Origin: an uncultured Microbacterium sp.
GTDB taxonomy: Bacteria; Actinomycetota; Actinomycetes; Actinomycetales; Microbacteriaceae
Length of the DNA stretch: 64,000 nucleotides
Direction: 5' to 3'
NCBI RefSeq assembly: GCF_945952435.1
Contig: NZ_CAMFHZ010000011.1
Location: forward strand, 1 to 64,000
Shown: positions 1-12,109 of the stretch, piece after piece
Numbering within the stretch: position 1 is the stretch's first letter
Layout of the letters: each line of letters opens with the position of its first letter
The notes under the pieces: generated by a model
Database searches by the model: none
What the model was told of the DNA's origin: nothing
What the model saw: the letters and a program-made list of their open reading frames with translations, nothing else
Made by a program: the position numbers and the translations under genes

Positions 1-21
1 CACCGCCGGACTTCCTTTACC

Positions 22-53
22 AGAAAGGCCACCCAACGATGGGTGGCCTTTCT
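22..53. terminator. Perfect 13-bp hairpin, probable terminator of the upstream gene
   Basis: AGAAAGGCCACCC, a 6-nt loop, then GGGTGGCCTTTCT form a perfect stem. The 3' arm ends in CTTTCT, so a U-rich side closes the stem. It lies just before the first gene, so it most likely ends the transcript arriving from the left of the window. It is symmetric and could work in both directions. Confidence 0.7.
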
Positions 54-86
54 GCGTTAACATGCATTTGCGGAAGGAGTCATTTC

Positions 87-1922
87 ATGGCTGATGATGA
101 GGAGCGCCGCCGCGCGCGCAAGAGCGCAGGTTCGCAGGGGCCGCGACGCTACGTCGACGGAGATCGCTCTCCCCGTTCCTTCCGTTCGGACGGTGGTTCG
201 TCGGGTGGCGATCGGAGCCGCCGCGACGGTGACCGGCCCTTCCGCACCAACGACGATCGCCCTCGCCGTGACGCGGGCCGTCCCTCTCGCGGGACGGACG
301 ACCGTCCCCGTCGTGACGGCGACCGTCCCTACCGTGGCGCAGATGAGCGTGCGCGTCGTGACGCCGATCGCCCCTACCGTGGCAGTGACGACCGTCCGCG
401 TCGTGACGGGGGAACCCCCGCTCGGCAGGGAAGCGGTGATCGTCGGTACCGTGGCAGTGACGACCGTCCCCGTCGTGACGGCGATCGCCCCTACCGCGGC
501 GGTGCGTCTGATCGTGTCGGTCGTGAGCGTGATCGGCCTTATCGGGGCGGTAGTTCCGATGGTCCGCGTCGTGAGGGTGACCGTCCGTACCGCGGCTCGG
601 ACGATCGTCCGCGTCGTGAGGGCGATCGTCCGTACCGCGGCTCAGACGACCGTCCGCGTCGCGACGGTGATCGCCCGCACCGCGGGACGACGGACCGTCC
701 GCGTCGTGAGGGTGACCGTCCGTATCGCGGCTCAGACGACCGTCCGCGTCGCGACGGCGACCGTCCGTACCGCGGCTCAGACGACCGTCCGCGTCGTGAC
801 GGCGATCGCCCGTACCGCGGGACGACCGATCGACCGCGTCGCGACGGCGACCGTCCGTACCGCGGCGCAGATGAGCGTTCGCGTCGGGAAGGGGATCGCC
901 CCTACCGCGGGAACTCCGATCGTCCGCGGCGAGACGGGGATCGGGCCTTCCGTGAGCGTGACGACAGGCCGCGTCGCACGCAGTACGCGAGTGACCGTCC
1001 CCGGGATCCTGAGATCCCCGGGGACGTCACGGCGCGCGATCTTCACCCGTCCGCACGCAACGAGCTCAAGACCCTGAGCAAGGAGAACGCCGAGCAGGTG
1101 GCGCGACACCTCGCGATGGCCGCGCGCCTCATCGAAGAGGACCCGGAGCTCGCCCATCAGCACGCTCTCGCGGCTTCGCGCCGTGCGGGACGTGTCGCCG
1201 TCGTGCGGGAGTCGGTCGCGATCACCGCCTACGCGATGGGCGATTTCGCGCTCGCGTTGCGGGAGCTGCGCACCTACCGGCGCATTTCCGGCAACGACGA
1301 TCAGATCGCGCTCATCGTCGACAGCGAGCGCGGCATGGGGCGCCCGGACAAGGCCTTGGAGGAGGCGCGCACGGTCGATCGCGCGGCTCTGCCGACCGCG
1401 ACCCGGGTGGCTCTCGCGATCGCGATGTCCGGTGCCCGCCTGGACCGCGGAGAGACCGAACTGGCTCTCGGCGAGCTCGAGATCCCCGAGCTCGACCCGG
1501 ACGTGGCGTTCGACTGGAGTCCCGCGCTGTTCTCCGCGCGCGCCGCGGTCCTCGAGGACCTCGGCCGCAGCGAGGAGGCGGAGTTCTGGCAGGAGCGCGC
1601 TGAGGTCGCCTCGGCCGCGCTGGGCCACGGCGAGGACGACGAGATCGTGATCGAGGACGTGTTCGAGGACCTCCCCGATGACGAGCGCGGCGATGCCGCC
1701 GACGACGATGCCGACGCCGATGCTGTGGACGACGGCGCGCCCGACACCACGCCGGAGACCGGCGCACCCGACGACGACGCCGGGGCCGACGCTGCGGACG
1801 ACGGCGCGCCCGACGCCCCCGCGCCGGAGACCGGATCGCCCGAGGCAGCGGATACGGGCGACGGCTCGGAAGGCCCGTCCGCGGGCGAGGAGCCGACATC
1901 GTCGCAGGAGTCCGCGGAGTGA
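87..1922 (+). CDS. TPR-like protein with Arg/Asp repeat N-terminus and acidic tail
   Basis: About 611 residues in three parts. Residues roughly 45-310 are a low-complexity array of 15-residue units of the type DDRPRRDGDRPYRGS. Residues roughly 325-515 are a helical, Ala/Leu-rich region (ARDLHPSARNELKTLSKEN onward) that reads like TPR helices. The last 95 residues are very acidic (Asp/Glu) with a repeated DDGAPD element. The ATG at 87 is preferred to one at 39 because GGAAGGAG lies just upstream and the reading MADDEERRRARK starts cleanly. The stop overlaps the next gene by four bases (GTGA), so it is probably cotranscribed with the HAD phosphatase. The position, before the HAD-tlyA-nadK block, matches a poorly characterised conserved gene in Actinobacteria (Rv1691 in M. 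tuberculosis). A basic disordered head and acidic disordered tail suggest RNA binding or self-association, which is inference only. Confidence 0.8.
   Translation: MADDEERRRARKSAGSQGPRRYVDGDRSPRSFRSDGGSSGGDRSRRDGDRPFRTNDDRPRRDAGRPSRGTDDRPRRDGDRPYRGADERARRDADRPYRGSDDRPRRDGGTPARQGSGDRRYRGSDDRPRRDGDRPYRGGASDRVGRERDRPYRGGSSDGPRREGDRPYRGSDDRPRREGDRPYRGSDDRPRRDGDRPHRGTTDRPRREGDRPYRGSDDRPRRDGDRPYRGSDDRPRRDGDRPYRGTTDRPRRDGDRPYRGADERSRREGDRPYRGNSDRPRRDGDRAFRERDDRPRRTQYASDRPRDPEIPGDVTARDLHPSARNELKTLSKENAEQVARHLAMAARLIEEDPELAHQHALAASRRAGRVAVVRESVAITAYAMGDFALALRELRTYRRISGNDDQIALIVDSERGMGRPDKALEEARTVDRAALPTATRVALAIAMSGARLDRGETELALGELEIPELDPDVAFDWSPALFSARAAVLEDLGRSEEAEFWQERAEVASAALGHGEDDEIVIEDVFEDLPDDERGDAADDDADADAVDDGAPDTTPETGAPDDDAGADAADDGAPDAPAPETGSPEAADTGDGSEGPSAGEEPTSSQESAE
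230..965 (+). repeat. Tandem 45-bp coding repeat (about 16-17 degenerate units)
   Basis: Within the first gene a 45-nt unit encoding a 15-residue DRPRR-DGDRPYRG-type motif is repeated about 16-17 times. Neighbouring copies are nearly identical between about 590 and 860 and more diverged at both edges. That pattern is typical of expansion by slippage or unequal crossing-over. The unit length is a multiple of three, so gain or loss of copies keeps the frame. Confidence 0.85.
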
Positions 1923-2950
1923 GTCTGTTCTCCCGGGAGAAGCGCACTCCGCTCACCGGCGTCGACGTGGTCCTCGCCGACCTCGACGGCGTCGTCTACG
2001 CGGGACCGGGACCGTTGCCCTACGCGATCGAGAGCCTGCAGCGGGTCGAACGTACGCTCCGCACGGGGTACATCACCAACAATGCTTCGCGCACGGACGC
2101 GTCCGTCGCCGCGCACCTCACAGAGCTGGGGCTGACCGTCGCGCCGGATCAGGTTGTGACCAGTCCGCAAGCCGCGATGCGCTTGCTCGTCGAGCGCGTT
2201 CCCGCAGGGTCCACGATCCTCGTCGTCGGCGGCGAGGGGTTGGTCGACGAGGTCGTCAAGGCGGGCTTCTCGGTGACGCGCAGCGCAGACGATGCGCCGG
2301 CCGCGGTCGTCCAGGGCTTCGCTCCCGACGTCGCCTGGACCGACCTCGCCGAGGCGGCGTTCGCGCTCAAAGTCCCCGAGGACGAGGGCGGGATCCCGTG
2401 GATCGCGACCAACAACGACTGGACGATTCCGCAGGCGCGGGGCATCGCACCGGGAAACGGAACGCTCGTCTCCGCCGTGCACACCGCGGTCGGTCGGCTG
2501 GCGACGGTCGCGGGCAAGCCCGAGACTCCGATCTTCCGGGAGGCGATCGCCCGCTTCGCGGCCACGCACCCGCTGTTCATCGGCGATCGTCTCGACACCG
2601 ACATCGCCGGTGCGTCCCGAGCCGGCATCGCGTCCGCGCTGGTGCTCACGGGGATCGACCGGCCGAAGCATCTGCTCGCCGCTCCTGAGGGGTCGCGACC
2701 GACCTACATCCTCGGCGATCTGCGGGAACTGCACGAGCCGTACCCCGAGACCCGGATCCGGGGCGACGTGACCTCCGTGCGCGGCGCGTCCGTGCTCGTC
2801 GACGGACCCGACATCACGATCCTCAGCGAGGGTGATCGGCCGATCGATCTCGTGCGTGCGGGCGCGGAGGCGATCTGGCGCACGGGGCGGCAGATCTTCG
2901 GCTTCCGTGTGCCGGAACGGCTCTACGCCGATCCGTTCCACCGTCCCTGA
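1919..2950 (+). CDS. HAD-IIA family phosphatase (NagD/glycerol-3-phosphate phosphatase-like)
   Basis: 343 residues. The N-terminal VVLADLDGVVYAG contains the DxDG nucleophile motif of HAD phosphatases. Near the C-terminus FIGDRLDTDIAGASRAG is the GDxxxTD metal-binding motif of subclass IIA. The intervening cap and the YITNNAS segment (motif II) also fit this class. The gene sits where M. tuberculosis has Rv1692, a glycerol-3-phosphate phosphatase, so recycling of glycerol phosphate from phospholipid turnover is a reasonable inference, but substrate is not readable from sequence. It starts with GTG inside the stop of the preceding gene and is followed by a 24-nt gap with its own promoter-like site. 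Confidence 0.85.
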   Translation: MSLFSREKRTPLTGVDVVLADLDGVVYAGPGPLPYAIESLQRVERTLRTGYITNNASRTDASVAAHLTELGLTVAPDQVVTSPQAAMRLLVERVPAGSTILVVGGEGLVDEVVKAGFSVTRSADDAPAAVVQGFAPDVAWTDLAEAAFALKVPEDEGGIPWIATNNDWTIPQARGIAPGNGTLVSAVHTAVGRLATVAGKPETPIFREAIARFAATHPLFIGDRLDTDIAGASRAGIASALVLTGIDRPKHLLAAPEGSRPTYILGDLRELHEPYPETRIRGDVTSVRGASVLVDGPDITILSEGDRPIDLVRAGAEAIWRTGRQIFGFRVPERLYADPFHRP

Positions 2951-2962
2951 GGACAGGAGCCG

Positions 2963-2968
2963 TAGGCT
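2963..2968 (+). promoter_or_regulatory. TAGGCT -10 element for a leaderless transcript
   Basis: TAGGCT ends 6 nt before the GTG at 2975, with no ribosome binding site in between. This spacing is what a leaderless actinobacterial mRNA would show. No good -35 box is visible. Confidence 0.5.
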
Positions 2969-2974
2969 GGACCG

Positions 2975-3145
2975 GTGAGCGACAACGAGCACGCCGATGG
3001 CCTGTGGAGCCGGCTCCGCCTGATCGAAGGGCAGCCGCTCGATCAGCGCGCCGCCGCCTATTCGGCTCTGCACGACGACCTCGCGCGACGGCTGGAGAGC
3101 GCGCCGCGCGACACCGCAACGCCGCGCGCGGGTTCCGATCTCTGA
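2975..3145 (+). CDS. Small conserved protein upstream of tlyA (Rv1693-like position)
   Basis: 56 residues starting with GTG, reading VSDNEHADGLWSRLRLIEGQ and ending in an Arg/Ala-rich stretch. The last base of its stop is the first base of the tlyA ATG (TGATG), so translation is probably coupled. M. tuberculosis has a protein of similar size (Rv1693) at exactly this place between the HAD phosphatase and tlyA. It has a predicted amphipathic helix (LDQRAAAYSALHDDLARRLE), no signal peptide and no known domain. Function unknown. Evidence is reading frame, tight spacing and conserved position. Confidence 0.7.
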   Translation: MSDNEHADGLWSRLRLIEGQPLDQRAAAYSALHDDLARRLESAPRDTATPRAGSDL

Positions 3146-3945
3146 TGGCGCCCCGACTCGACGCCGCGCTCGCCGAACGAGGGCTGGCGCGCTCCCGCAC
3201 CCACGCCGCCCGGCTGATCGCCGATGGTCTCGTCTCGGTCAACGGCCAGCCGGTCGTCAAGGCATCGTGGAAGGTGGAGGACGCCGATGCGATCGACGTC
3301 GCCGTCACCGACCACTACGTGAGCCGGGGCGCGCACAAGCTGATCGCCGCGCTCAACGCGTTCGGGATCGATCCGGACGGCCTGATCGCGCTGGACATGG
3401 GGGCGTCGACCGGAGGGTTCACGCAGGTGCTGCGCGAGCGAGGAGCCCGTCGCGTGCTCGCGGTCGACGTCGGACACGATCAGCTCGCCCCCTCGGTCCG
3501 CGAGGATCCCGCGGTGACCGTCGTCGAGGGGTTCAACGTACGGGACATGGACGCGGAGGCGCTCGCGGCGGCGACCGGCGAAGCGGAGCGACCCGCGCTC
3601 GTCGTGGGCGACCTCTCGTTCATCTCGCTGGCGCTCGTGCTCCCCGCGGTCGCCGCAACGGCCGCGGAGGACGCCGATGTCGTGCTGCTGATCAAACCGC
3701 AGTTCGAGGTCGGGCGCACGGCCGTCCGGGGCGGCCTGGTCACGAACCCCGCCGTGCGCGCCGACGCGGTCGCCCGCACGCTCTGGAGCGCCTGGGACCA
3801 GGGCTTCGGGGTTCTGGGGCTGATCCCCTCCCCGCTGCTCGGAATCCACGGCAATGCCGAGTTCCTCGTGCACATCGCCCGTGGACGAGGGAGCAATCCG
3901 ACAGAATGGTTGAGCACGATCGACCGGTTGACAGGAGGCCGATGA
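3145..3945 (+). CDS. tlyA: TlyA family 16S/23S rRNA (cytidine-2'-O)-methyltransferase
   Basis: 266 residues. Residues 1-60 form an S4 RNA-binding domain (LDAALAERGLARSRTHAARL). An FtsJ-type Rossmann methyltransferase follows, with the SAM-binding motif LDMGASTGGFTQ at about 83-94. The family 2'-O-methylates cytidines in 16S helix 44 and 23S helix 69 using SAM, and in mycobacteria loss of it gives capreomycin/viomycin resistance. The ATG at 3145 starts the S4 domain directly and overlaps the preceding stop by one base. The downstream nadK overlaps by ATGA. This gene order is conserved in Actinobacteria, and length is normal for the family. Confidence 0.95.
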   Translation: MAPRLDAALAERGLARSRTHAARLIADGLVSVNGQPVVKASWKVEDADAIDVAVTDHYVSRGAHKLIAALNAFGIDPDGLIALDMGASTGGFTQVLRERGARRVLAVDVGHDQLAPSVREDPAVTVVEGFNVRDMDAEALAAATGEAERPALVVGDLSFISLALVLPAVAATAAEDADVVLLIKPQFEVGRTAVRGGLVTNPAVRADAVARTLWSAWDQGFGVLGLIPSPLLGIHGNAEFLVHIARGRGSNPTEWLSTIDRLTGGR

Positions 3946-4846
3946 ACGCCCGCAGGATCCTCGTCGTCGCGCACGCCCGTCGCGAAGACACGGTGCACGC
4001 CGCGCATCGCGTGGTCGCCGCGCTCCGTGCCGCCGGGGCGGTCCCCGTCCTGTCCGCGTCGGATCGTGCCGAGCTCGCTGCCGAGGACGAGGTGTTCTCC
4101 GATATCCAGGTCCTCGGCACCGACGTTCCGGTCGAGGACGTGGAACTGGCCATCGTGCTGGGCGGCGACGGCACGATCCTGCGCGCTGCCGAGCTCGTCC
4201 GTGAGGGGACCGCGCCCATCCTCGGCATCAACATGGGGCACGTGGGGTTCCTCGCCGAGATCGAACGCGACGACATGGACGCCGCGGTCGCCCGCGTGAT
4301 CGACCGGGACTATGCGGTCGAGGAGCGGATGGCGCTCTCGATCCGGGTCAAGGACTCCCAGGGCCACGTGCTCTACAGCACGTGGGCGCTCAACGAGGCG
4401 ACGGTCGAGAAGGCGAGTCGCGAGCGGATGATCGAGGTCGTGCTCGAGATCGACGGGCGCCCGCTCACGAGCTTCGGTTGCGACGGCATGGTCGTCTCCA
4501 CGCCCACAGGGGCCACGGCGTACAACTTCTCCGCGGGCGGGCCGGTGATCTGGCCGGGCGTCGAAGCGATCGCCGTCGTCCCGCTCTCCGCGCACGCCCT
4601 GTTCGCGCGGCCGCTCGTCGTCGCGCCCGGCGCCCCGGTAGCGATCGAACTTCTCGACCGCAACGACGCGACCGCCATCCTCTGGTGCGACGGTCGGCGG
4701 TCGTTCGAGCTGCCGCGTGGCGCCCGTGTGGTGGTGCGGCGGTCCTCACGCCCTGTGCTGCTCGCTCGGCTGCACCCCAGCGTGTTCACGGATCGACTGG
4801 TGCGCAAGTTCCACCTGCCGGTCGCCGGATGGCGGGGGTCCGACCA

Positions 4847-4850
<4 letters not shown>
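3942..4850 (+). CDS. nadK: NAD kinase
   Basis: 302 residues. The GGDG motif (residues 74-77 in IVLGGDGTIL) and the glycine-rich second motif CDGMVVSTPTGATAYNFSAG are the signatures of ATP/polyphosphate-dependent NAD kinase. The enzyme phosphorylates NAD+ to NADP+ in the cytosol. It begins at an ATG overlapping the tlyA stop by four bases and ends by a GTGA overlap with recN, so it lies in the middle of a translationally coupled operon. Length and motif spacing are as expected. Confidence 0.96.
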
Positions 4851-8241
<3,391 letters not shown>

Positions 8242-8244
8242 GCC

Positions 8245-8811
8245 GTGGCGGAGCTGCGCGACGAGGCGTTCTCGCCGGAGATCGTCTCCCGCGAGACGGC
8301 CTATCGCGGAGCCATCTGGGACGTGCTCGAGGATCGCGTCCGCTACGGCGAGGGCGAGATCGTACGCCAGTACATCGAGCATCCCGGCGCGGTCGCCGTG
8401 GTCGCGCTCGACGCGGAAGGGCGCGTCCTGCTCATCCAGCAGTACCGTCATCCGATCCGTCATCGCGACTGGGAGCTTCCGGCGGGACTTCTCGACGTGG
8501 TGGGGGAGGACCCGCTCGACGCGGCGCGGCGCGAGCTCGCCGAGGAGGCGGATCTCGTCGCCTCGGCGTGGGAGCCGCTCGTGTCGATCTGGAGCACCCC
8601 GGGCAGCAACTCCGAGCTCATCCACCTCTATCTCGCGAGCGGGCTGAGCGCGGCGCCCGAGGCGTTCGCGCGCGAAGACGAGGAGGCCGACATCCGCACG
8701 TCCTGGATCCCGCTCGCCGAGGCCGCCGACGCCGTCCTCGCCGGCCGGTTGCGCAACGGGATCCTGGCGACGGGCGTCCTCGCCGCGGAGCGCCTTCTCC
8801 GGCGGGACTGA
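8245..8811 (+). CDS. NUDIX hydrolase, ADP-ribose pyrophosphatase type
   Basis: 188 residues. The NUDIX box [24 protein letters not shown] carries the catalytic REL.EE core; the final Gly of the consensus is Asp here. The upstream [22 protein letters not shown] segment is typical of ADP-ribose pyrophosphatases. It starts with GTG 3 nt after pyrG, as in M. tuberculosis (Rv1700). Probable role is cleavage of ADP-ribose to AMP and ribose-5-phosphate. Confidence 0.88.
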   Translation: MAELRDEAFSPEIVSRETAYRGAIWDVLEDRVRYGEGEIVRQYIEHPGAVAVVALDAEGRVLLIQQYRHPIRHRDWELPAGLLDVVGEDPLDAARRELAEEADLVASAWEPLVSIWSTPGSNSELIHLYLASGLSAAPEAFAREDEEADIRTSWIPLAEAADAVLAGRLRNGILATGVLAAERLLRRD

Positions 8812-8812
8812 C

Positions 8813-9715
8813 GTGCGGCTCGACCGCGCCCTCGACGCGTACCTGCGGCACGTGACGATCGAGCGCGGTCTCGCCGACCACACGCTCGCCGCGTACCGAC
8901 GGGATCTCGACGGCTACCTCGCCTGGCTCCAGGCCCGGGGGATCGACGACACCGCGGAGATCACCGCGGAGACGGTCGCCGCCTTCGCCGCGGAGCGCGC
9001 GTCGGCGGAGCCGCCCCCGGCGGCATCGAGCCTGGCGCGGCTGCAGTCGTCGGTGCGCGGCTGGCATCGCTTCCTCGCGAGGGAGGGGATCGCCTCGGTG
9101 GATCCGAGCGCGCGGCTGCGTCCGCCCCGGCAACCGCAGCGGCTCCCGAAGGCGCTCACGATCGACCAGGTCGAGCGGCTGCTCTCCGCGCCGTCCGCGG
9201 ATGATCCGATCGGGATCCGCGACCGCGCGCTGCTCGAACTGCTCTATGCGACGGGCGCGCGCGTTTCGGAGGCGATCTCCCTCGACGTCGACGATCTCGC
9301 CCACGGGGACTTGCTCCGCCTGCGAGGCAAGGGGTCGAAGGAGAGGATCGTGCCGGTCGGGTCTTACGCGAGGGCGGCCATCGAGGCCTACCTCACCCGG
9401 GTGCGTCCGGCGCTCGCCGCCCGGGGGAAGTCTTCCGCGAAGCTCTTCCTGGGCGCACGGGGAGCGCCTCTGAGCCGGCAGAGTGCCTGGCTCGTGATCC
9501 GAGCAGCCGCGCAGAGCGCGCAGATCACGGCCGATGTCTCCCCGCACACCCTGCGGCATTCCTTCGCGACTCACCTGCTCCAGGGCGGCGCGGACGTGCG
9601 CGTCGTCCAGGAGCTGCTGGGGCACGCCTCCGTCGCGACGACGCAGATCTACACGCACGTCTCGGTCGATGCGCTCCGCGACGTCTACGTCACCGCGCAC
9701 CCCCGTGCGCGATGA
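8813..9715 (+). CDS. xerD: Site-specific tyrosine recombinase XerD
   Basis: 300 residues. An N-terminal SAM-like core-binding domain ([19 protein letters not shown]) is followed by a catalytic domain with all active residues visible: Arg in [10 protein letters not shown], Lys in [10 protein letters not shown], HxLR in [10 protein letters not shown], His in [10 protein letters not shown] and the Tyr nucleophile in TQIYTHVS. The protein resolves chromosome dimers at dif with XerC. The GTG start is 1 nt after the NUDIX stop. Position before parA-scpAB identifies it as xerD rather than a phage integrase. Confidence 0.95.
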   Translation: MRLDRALDAYLRHVTIERGLADHTLAAYRRDLDGYLAWLQARGIDDTAEITAETVAAFAAERASAEPPPAASSLARLQSSVRGWHRFLAREGIASVDPSARLRPPRQPQRLPKALTIDQVERLLSAPSADDPIGIRDRALLELLYATGARVSEAISLDVDDLAHGDLLRLRGKGSKERIVPVGSYARAAIEAYLTRVRPALAARGKSSAKLFLGARGAPLSRQSAWLVIRAAAQSAQITADVSPHTLRHSFATHLLQGGADVRVVQELLGHASVATTQIYTHVSVDALRDVYVTAHPRAR

Positions 9716-9731
9716 ATCCCAGGGGTGAGAA

Positions 9732-9836
9732 GTGATCGGGGTGCAGTGGCACCCCGAGACCGACGACGATCCCGCGCTGTTCGACGGTTTGGTCCGTGCG
9801 GCGCGTGAGCACGTCCGAGGGCGGGGGCACGGCTAG
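9732..9836 (+). pseudogene. C-terminal remnant of a class I glutamine amidotransferase (PuuD/C26-like)
   Basis: The short frame reads VIGVQWHPE, then DDDPALFDGLVRAAREHVRG and a TAG stop. GVQWHPE carries the catalytic His-x-Glu of class I amidotransferases and gamma-glutamyl-GABA hydrolases, where it occurs about 25-30 residues from the C-terminus, as here. An in-frame TGA at 9726-9728 and the end of xerD lie immediately upstream, so the catalytic Cys domain is missing. It is a decayed gene or the scar of a deletion between xerD and parA. Confidence 0.65.
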
Positions 9837-9839
9837 ACT
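9834..9839 (+). promoter_or_regulatory. TAGACT -10 element for the parA-scpAB operon
   Basis: TAGACT lies about 30 nt before the parA GTG, which is preceded by a good ribosome binding site (GCAGGAGA at 9858-9865). This implies a short leader rather than leaderless transcription. Confidence 0.4.
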
Positions 9840-9868
9840 CGACCGAGCACGACGAAGCAGGAGAACTG

Positions 9869-10732
9869 GTGGCGAAGAAGACGACGGACGACACCCCGAT
9901 CGGCCCGACCGGACGTCCCTATCAGGGCTTCCCCATCCCGGCCCCTCTGAAGGCGCACGGACCCGCCCGCATCATCGCGCTGTGCAATCAGAAGGGCGGC
10001 GTCGGCAAGACGACCACCTCGATCAACCTCGCCGCCTCGCTCGCCGAGTACGGCCGCAAGGTGCTCGCCGTCGACTTCGACCCGCAGGGCGCGCTCTCCG
10101 CGGGGCTCGGCATCCCCACGCACGACATCCCGACGGTCTACGACCTGCTGCTCGACACCAAGCGTGACGTGCACGAGGCGATCGTGCACACGGGCGTCGA
10201 GGGACTGGATTTGATCCCGGCGAACATCGACCTGTCCGCGGCCGAGGTGCACCTCGTCAACGAGGTCGCACGCGAGACCATCCTCTCGCGCGTCCTGCGC
10301 CAGGTGTCCGGGGAGTACGACGTCATCCTCATCGACTGCCAGCCCTCGCTGGGCCTGCTCACCGTGAACGCCCTCACCGCGGCGCACGGCGTGCTGATCC
10401 CGCTCGAGTGCGAGTTCTTCGCCCTGCGCGGAGTGGCGCTGCTCATCGAGACCATCGACAAGGTGCGCGACCGGCTCAACCCGTCGATCACCCTCGACGG
10501 TCTGCTCGCGACGATGTACGACGCCAGGACGCTGCACTCCCGGGAGGTCCTGGAGCGCGTCGTGGAGGCCTTCGGGGACGACGTGCTGGAGACGGTGATC
10601 GGACGGACGGTGAAGTTCCCCGACGCCTCCGTCTCGGGCGTGCCGATCACCGAGTTCGCGCCGGAGCACCCCGCCGCGCAGGCCTACCTGCGTCTTGCCC
10701 GGGAGCTGGTCGCCCGTGGCGCCGTCGCCTGA
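9869..10732 (+). CDS. ParA/Soj family ATPase of the scpAB locus
   Basis: 287 residues. The deviant Walker A QKGGVGKTTTSINLA occurs after a 40-residue N-terminal extension, followed by DFDPQGALSAGLG and IDCQPSLGLLTVNAL. These are ParA-family signatures. No parB lies nearby; instead the gene overlaps scpA by 17 nt. The same parA-scpA-scpB arrangement is common in Actinobacteria (Rv1708-Rv1710). A role in chromosome organisation with the condensin complex is inferred. It is distinct from the oriC-proximal parA. Confidence 0.9.
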   Translation: MAKKTTDDTPIGPTGRPYQGFPIPAPLKAHGPARIIALCNQKGGVGKTTTSINLAASLAEYGRKVLAVDFDPQGALSAGLGIPTHDIPTVYDLLLDTKRDVHEAIVHTGVEGLDLIPANIDLSAAEVHLVNEVARETILSRVLRQVSGEYDVILIDCQPSLGLLTVNALTAAHGVLIPLECEFFALRGVALLIETIDKVRDRLNPSITLDGLLATMYDARTLHSREVLERVVEAFGDDVLETVIGRTVKFPDASVSGVPITEFAPEHPAAQAYLRLARELVARGAVA

Positions 10733-11543
10733 GACGGATCCCGCGATCGCGGATCCCGCGACGGGGCCCGCCGAAGGGTTCCGGGTGTCGCTCGCGAACT
10801 TCGACGGTCCGTTCGATCTGCTGCTCACGCTCATCTCGAAGCACGAGATGGACATCACGGAGGTGTCGCTGAGCAAGGTCACCAACGAGTTCATCGCGTA
10901 TCTGCGCGCCGACACGGATCTCGACGAGACCAGCGAGTTCCTCGTCGTCGCGGCGACGCTGCTCGACATGAAGGTGGCGGGCCTGCTTCCGCAGGGCGAG
11001 CTGGTCGATGCGGAGTCGGTCGCGCTGCTCGAGGCGAGGGACCTGCTCTTCGCCCGGCTCCTGCAGTACCGGGCGTTCAAAGAGGTCTCGGCGTGGTTCG
11101 CGCGGAGCCTGCAGCGCGAGGACCGAAGGCATGCCCGCGCCGTGCGGCTCGACGAGCGACATCGTGCGCGCACCCCCGAGCTCGTGTGGACGCTCAGCGC
11201 CGCCGACTTCGGCACCCTGGCGCTGCTCGCGTTCGCGCCCAAGGAGATCCCCTCCGTGGGGCTCGACCACCTGCACGCGCCGCTCGTGAGCATCCGCGAG
11301 CAGGCCGCGGTCGTCGTGGCCCTGCTCCGCAGCGCGGAGTCGGTGACGTTCCGGGAGCTCGTCGCGGGGACGACCGAGCCGGGCGTCGTGGTCGCCCGCT
11401 TCCTCTCCGTGCTCGAGCTGTACCGGCACGCGGCTCTCTCCTTCGAGCAGCTCGAACCGCTCGGCGAGCTGACGCTGCGCTGGTCGGCGGAGCACTGGTC
11501 CGATGACATGCTGGCGACGTTGGGAGCCGACTATGACCGCTGA
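10716..11543 (+). CDS. scpA: Segregation and condensation protein A
   Basis: 275 residues. The kleisin N-terminal signature FDGPFDLLLTLISKHEMDI is clear, followed by LSKVTNEFI and TSEFLVVAATLLDMK. The C-terminal winged-helix segment is VVVARFLSVLELYRHAALSFEQ. ScpA bridges SMC heads together with ScpB. The GTG at 10716 puts the conserved domain about 27 residues in and overlaps the parA end, so translation is coupled. scpB starts inside its last codons. Confidence 0.94.
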   Translation: MAPSPETDPAIADPATGPAEGFRVSLANFDGPFDLLLTLISKHEMDITEVSLSKVTNEFIAYLRADTDLDETSEFLVVAATLLDMKVAGLLPQGELVDAESVALLEARDLLFARLLQYRAFKEVSAWFARSLQREDRRHARAVRLDERHRARTPELVWTLSAADFGTLALLAFAPKEIPSVGLDHLHAPLVSIREQAAVVVALLRSAESVTFRELVAGTTEPGVVVARFLSVLELYRHAALSFEQLEPLGELTLRWSAEHWSDDMLATLGADYDR

Positions 11544-12108
11544 CGAGGCGACGCCAGAGAGCCCGCTGACCGAGCGTCTCGAGGCGATCCTGCTCATCGT
11601 CGAGGAGCCGCACAGCCTCGTCTCGCTGGCCGCGGCGGTCGGATCGCCCGTGCCCGCCGTGCGTCAGGCGATCGCCCAGCTCGTCGACGACTACGACGGG
11701 CGGGGTACCGGGCCCCGCCGCGGCTTCGAGCTGCGCGAGGTCGGCGGCGGATGGCGGCTGTACGTGCGTGAGGACCACGACGACCTCGTCGCGGACTTCG
11801 TCGGAGGGCAGGCGCCCGCACGGCTGTCGCAGGCCGCACTGGAGACGCTCGCCGTCATCGCGTACAAGCAGCCCGTCACGCGCAGCCAGGTCGCGTCGAT
11901 CCGTGCCGTGAACGTCGACTCGGTGGTGCGCACCCTCGTCGGCCGCGGCCTCATCACGGAGCTGTTCCAGGACGCGGAGACCGGTGCTATCAACTACGGC
12001 ACGACCGATCTGCTCCTGCAGAACCTCGGCATCAACTCGCTCGACGAGCTGCCGCCGATCTCCCCGCTGCTCGACGACGGCGCCGATGGATTCGAGGAGA
12101 GGGCCTGA
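11533..12108 (+). CDS. scpB: Segregation and condensation protein B
   Basis: 191 residues. Tandem winged helices: LTERLEAILLIVEEPHSL begins the first and RLSQAALETLAVIAYKQPVT, the strongest ScpB motif, begins the second. ScpB dimers bind ScpA in the SMC complex. The ATG at 11533 overlaps scpA by 11 nt. Size is normal. Confidence 0.94.
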   Translation: MTADEATPESPLTERLEAILLIVEEPHSLVSLAAAVGSPVPAVRQAIAQLVDDYDGRGTGPRRGFELREVGGGWRLYVREDHDDLVADFVGGQAPARLSQAALETLAVIAYKQPVTRSQVASIRAVNVDSVVRTLVGRGLITELFQDAETGAINYGTTDLLLQNLGINSLDELPPISPLLDDGADGFEERA

Positions 12109-12109
12109 G

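Noticed and set aside
230..965. Regular repeats that might suggest a CRISPR array
   Set aside because: The units are contiguous without unique spacers, are a multiple of three and encode a repeated peptide in a long frame.
94..1077. Long alternative frame through the repeat region of the first gene
   Set aside because: It arises because the 45-bp repeat is open in several frames. It has no ribosome binding site and a Val/Thr/Arg-rich composition unlike any real protein.
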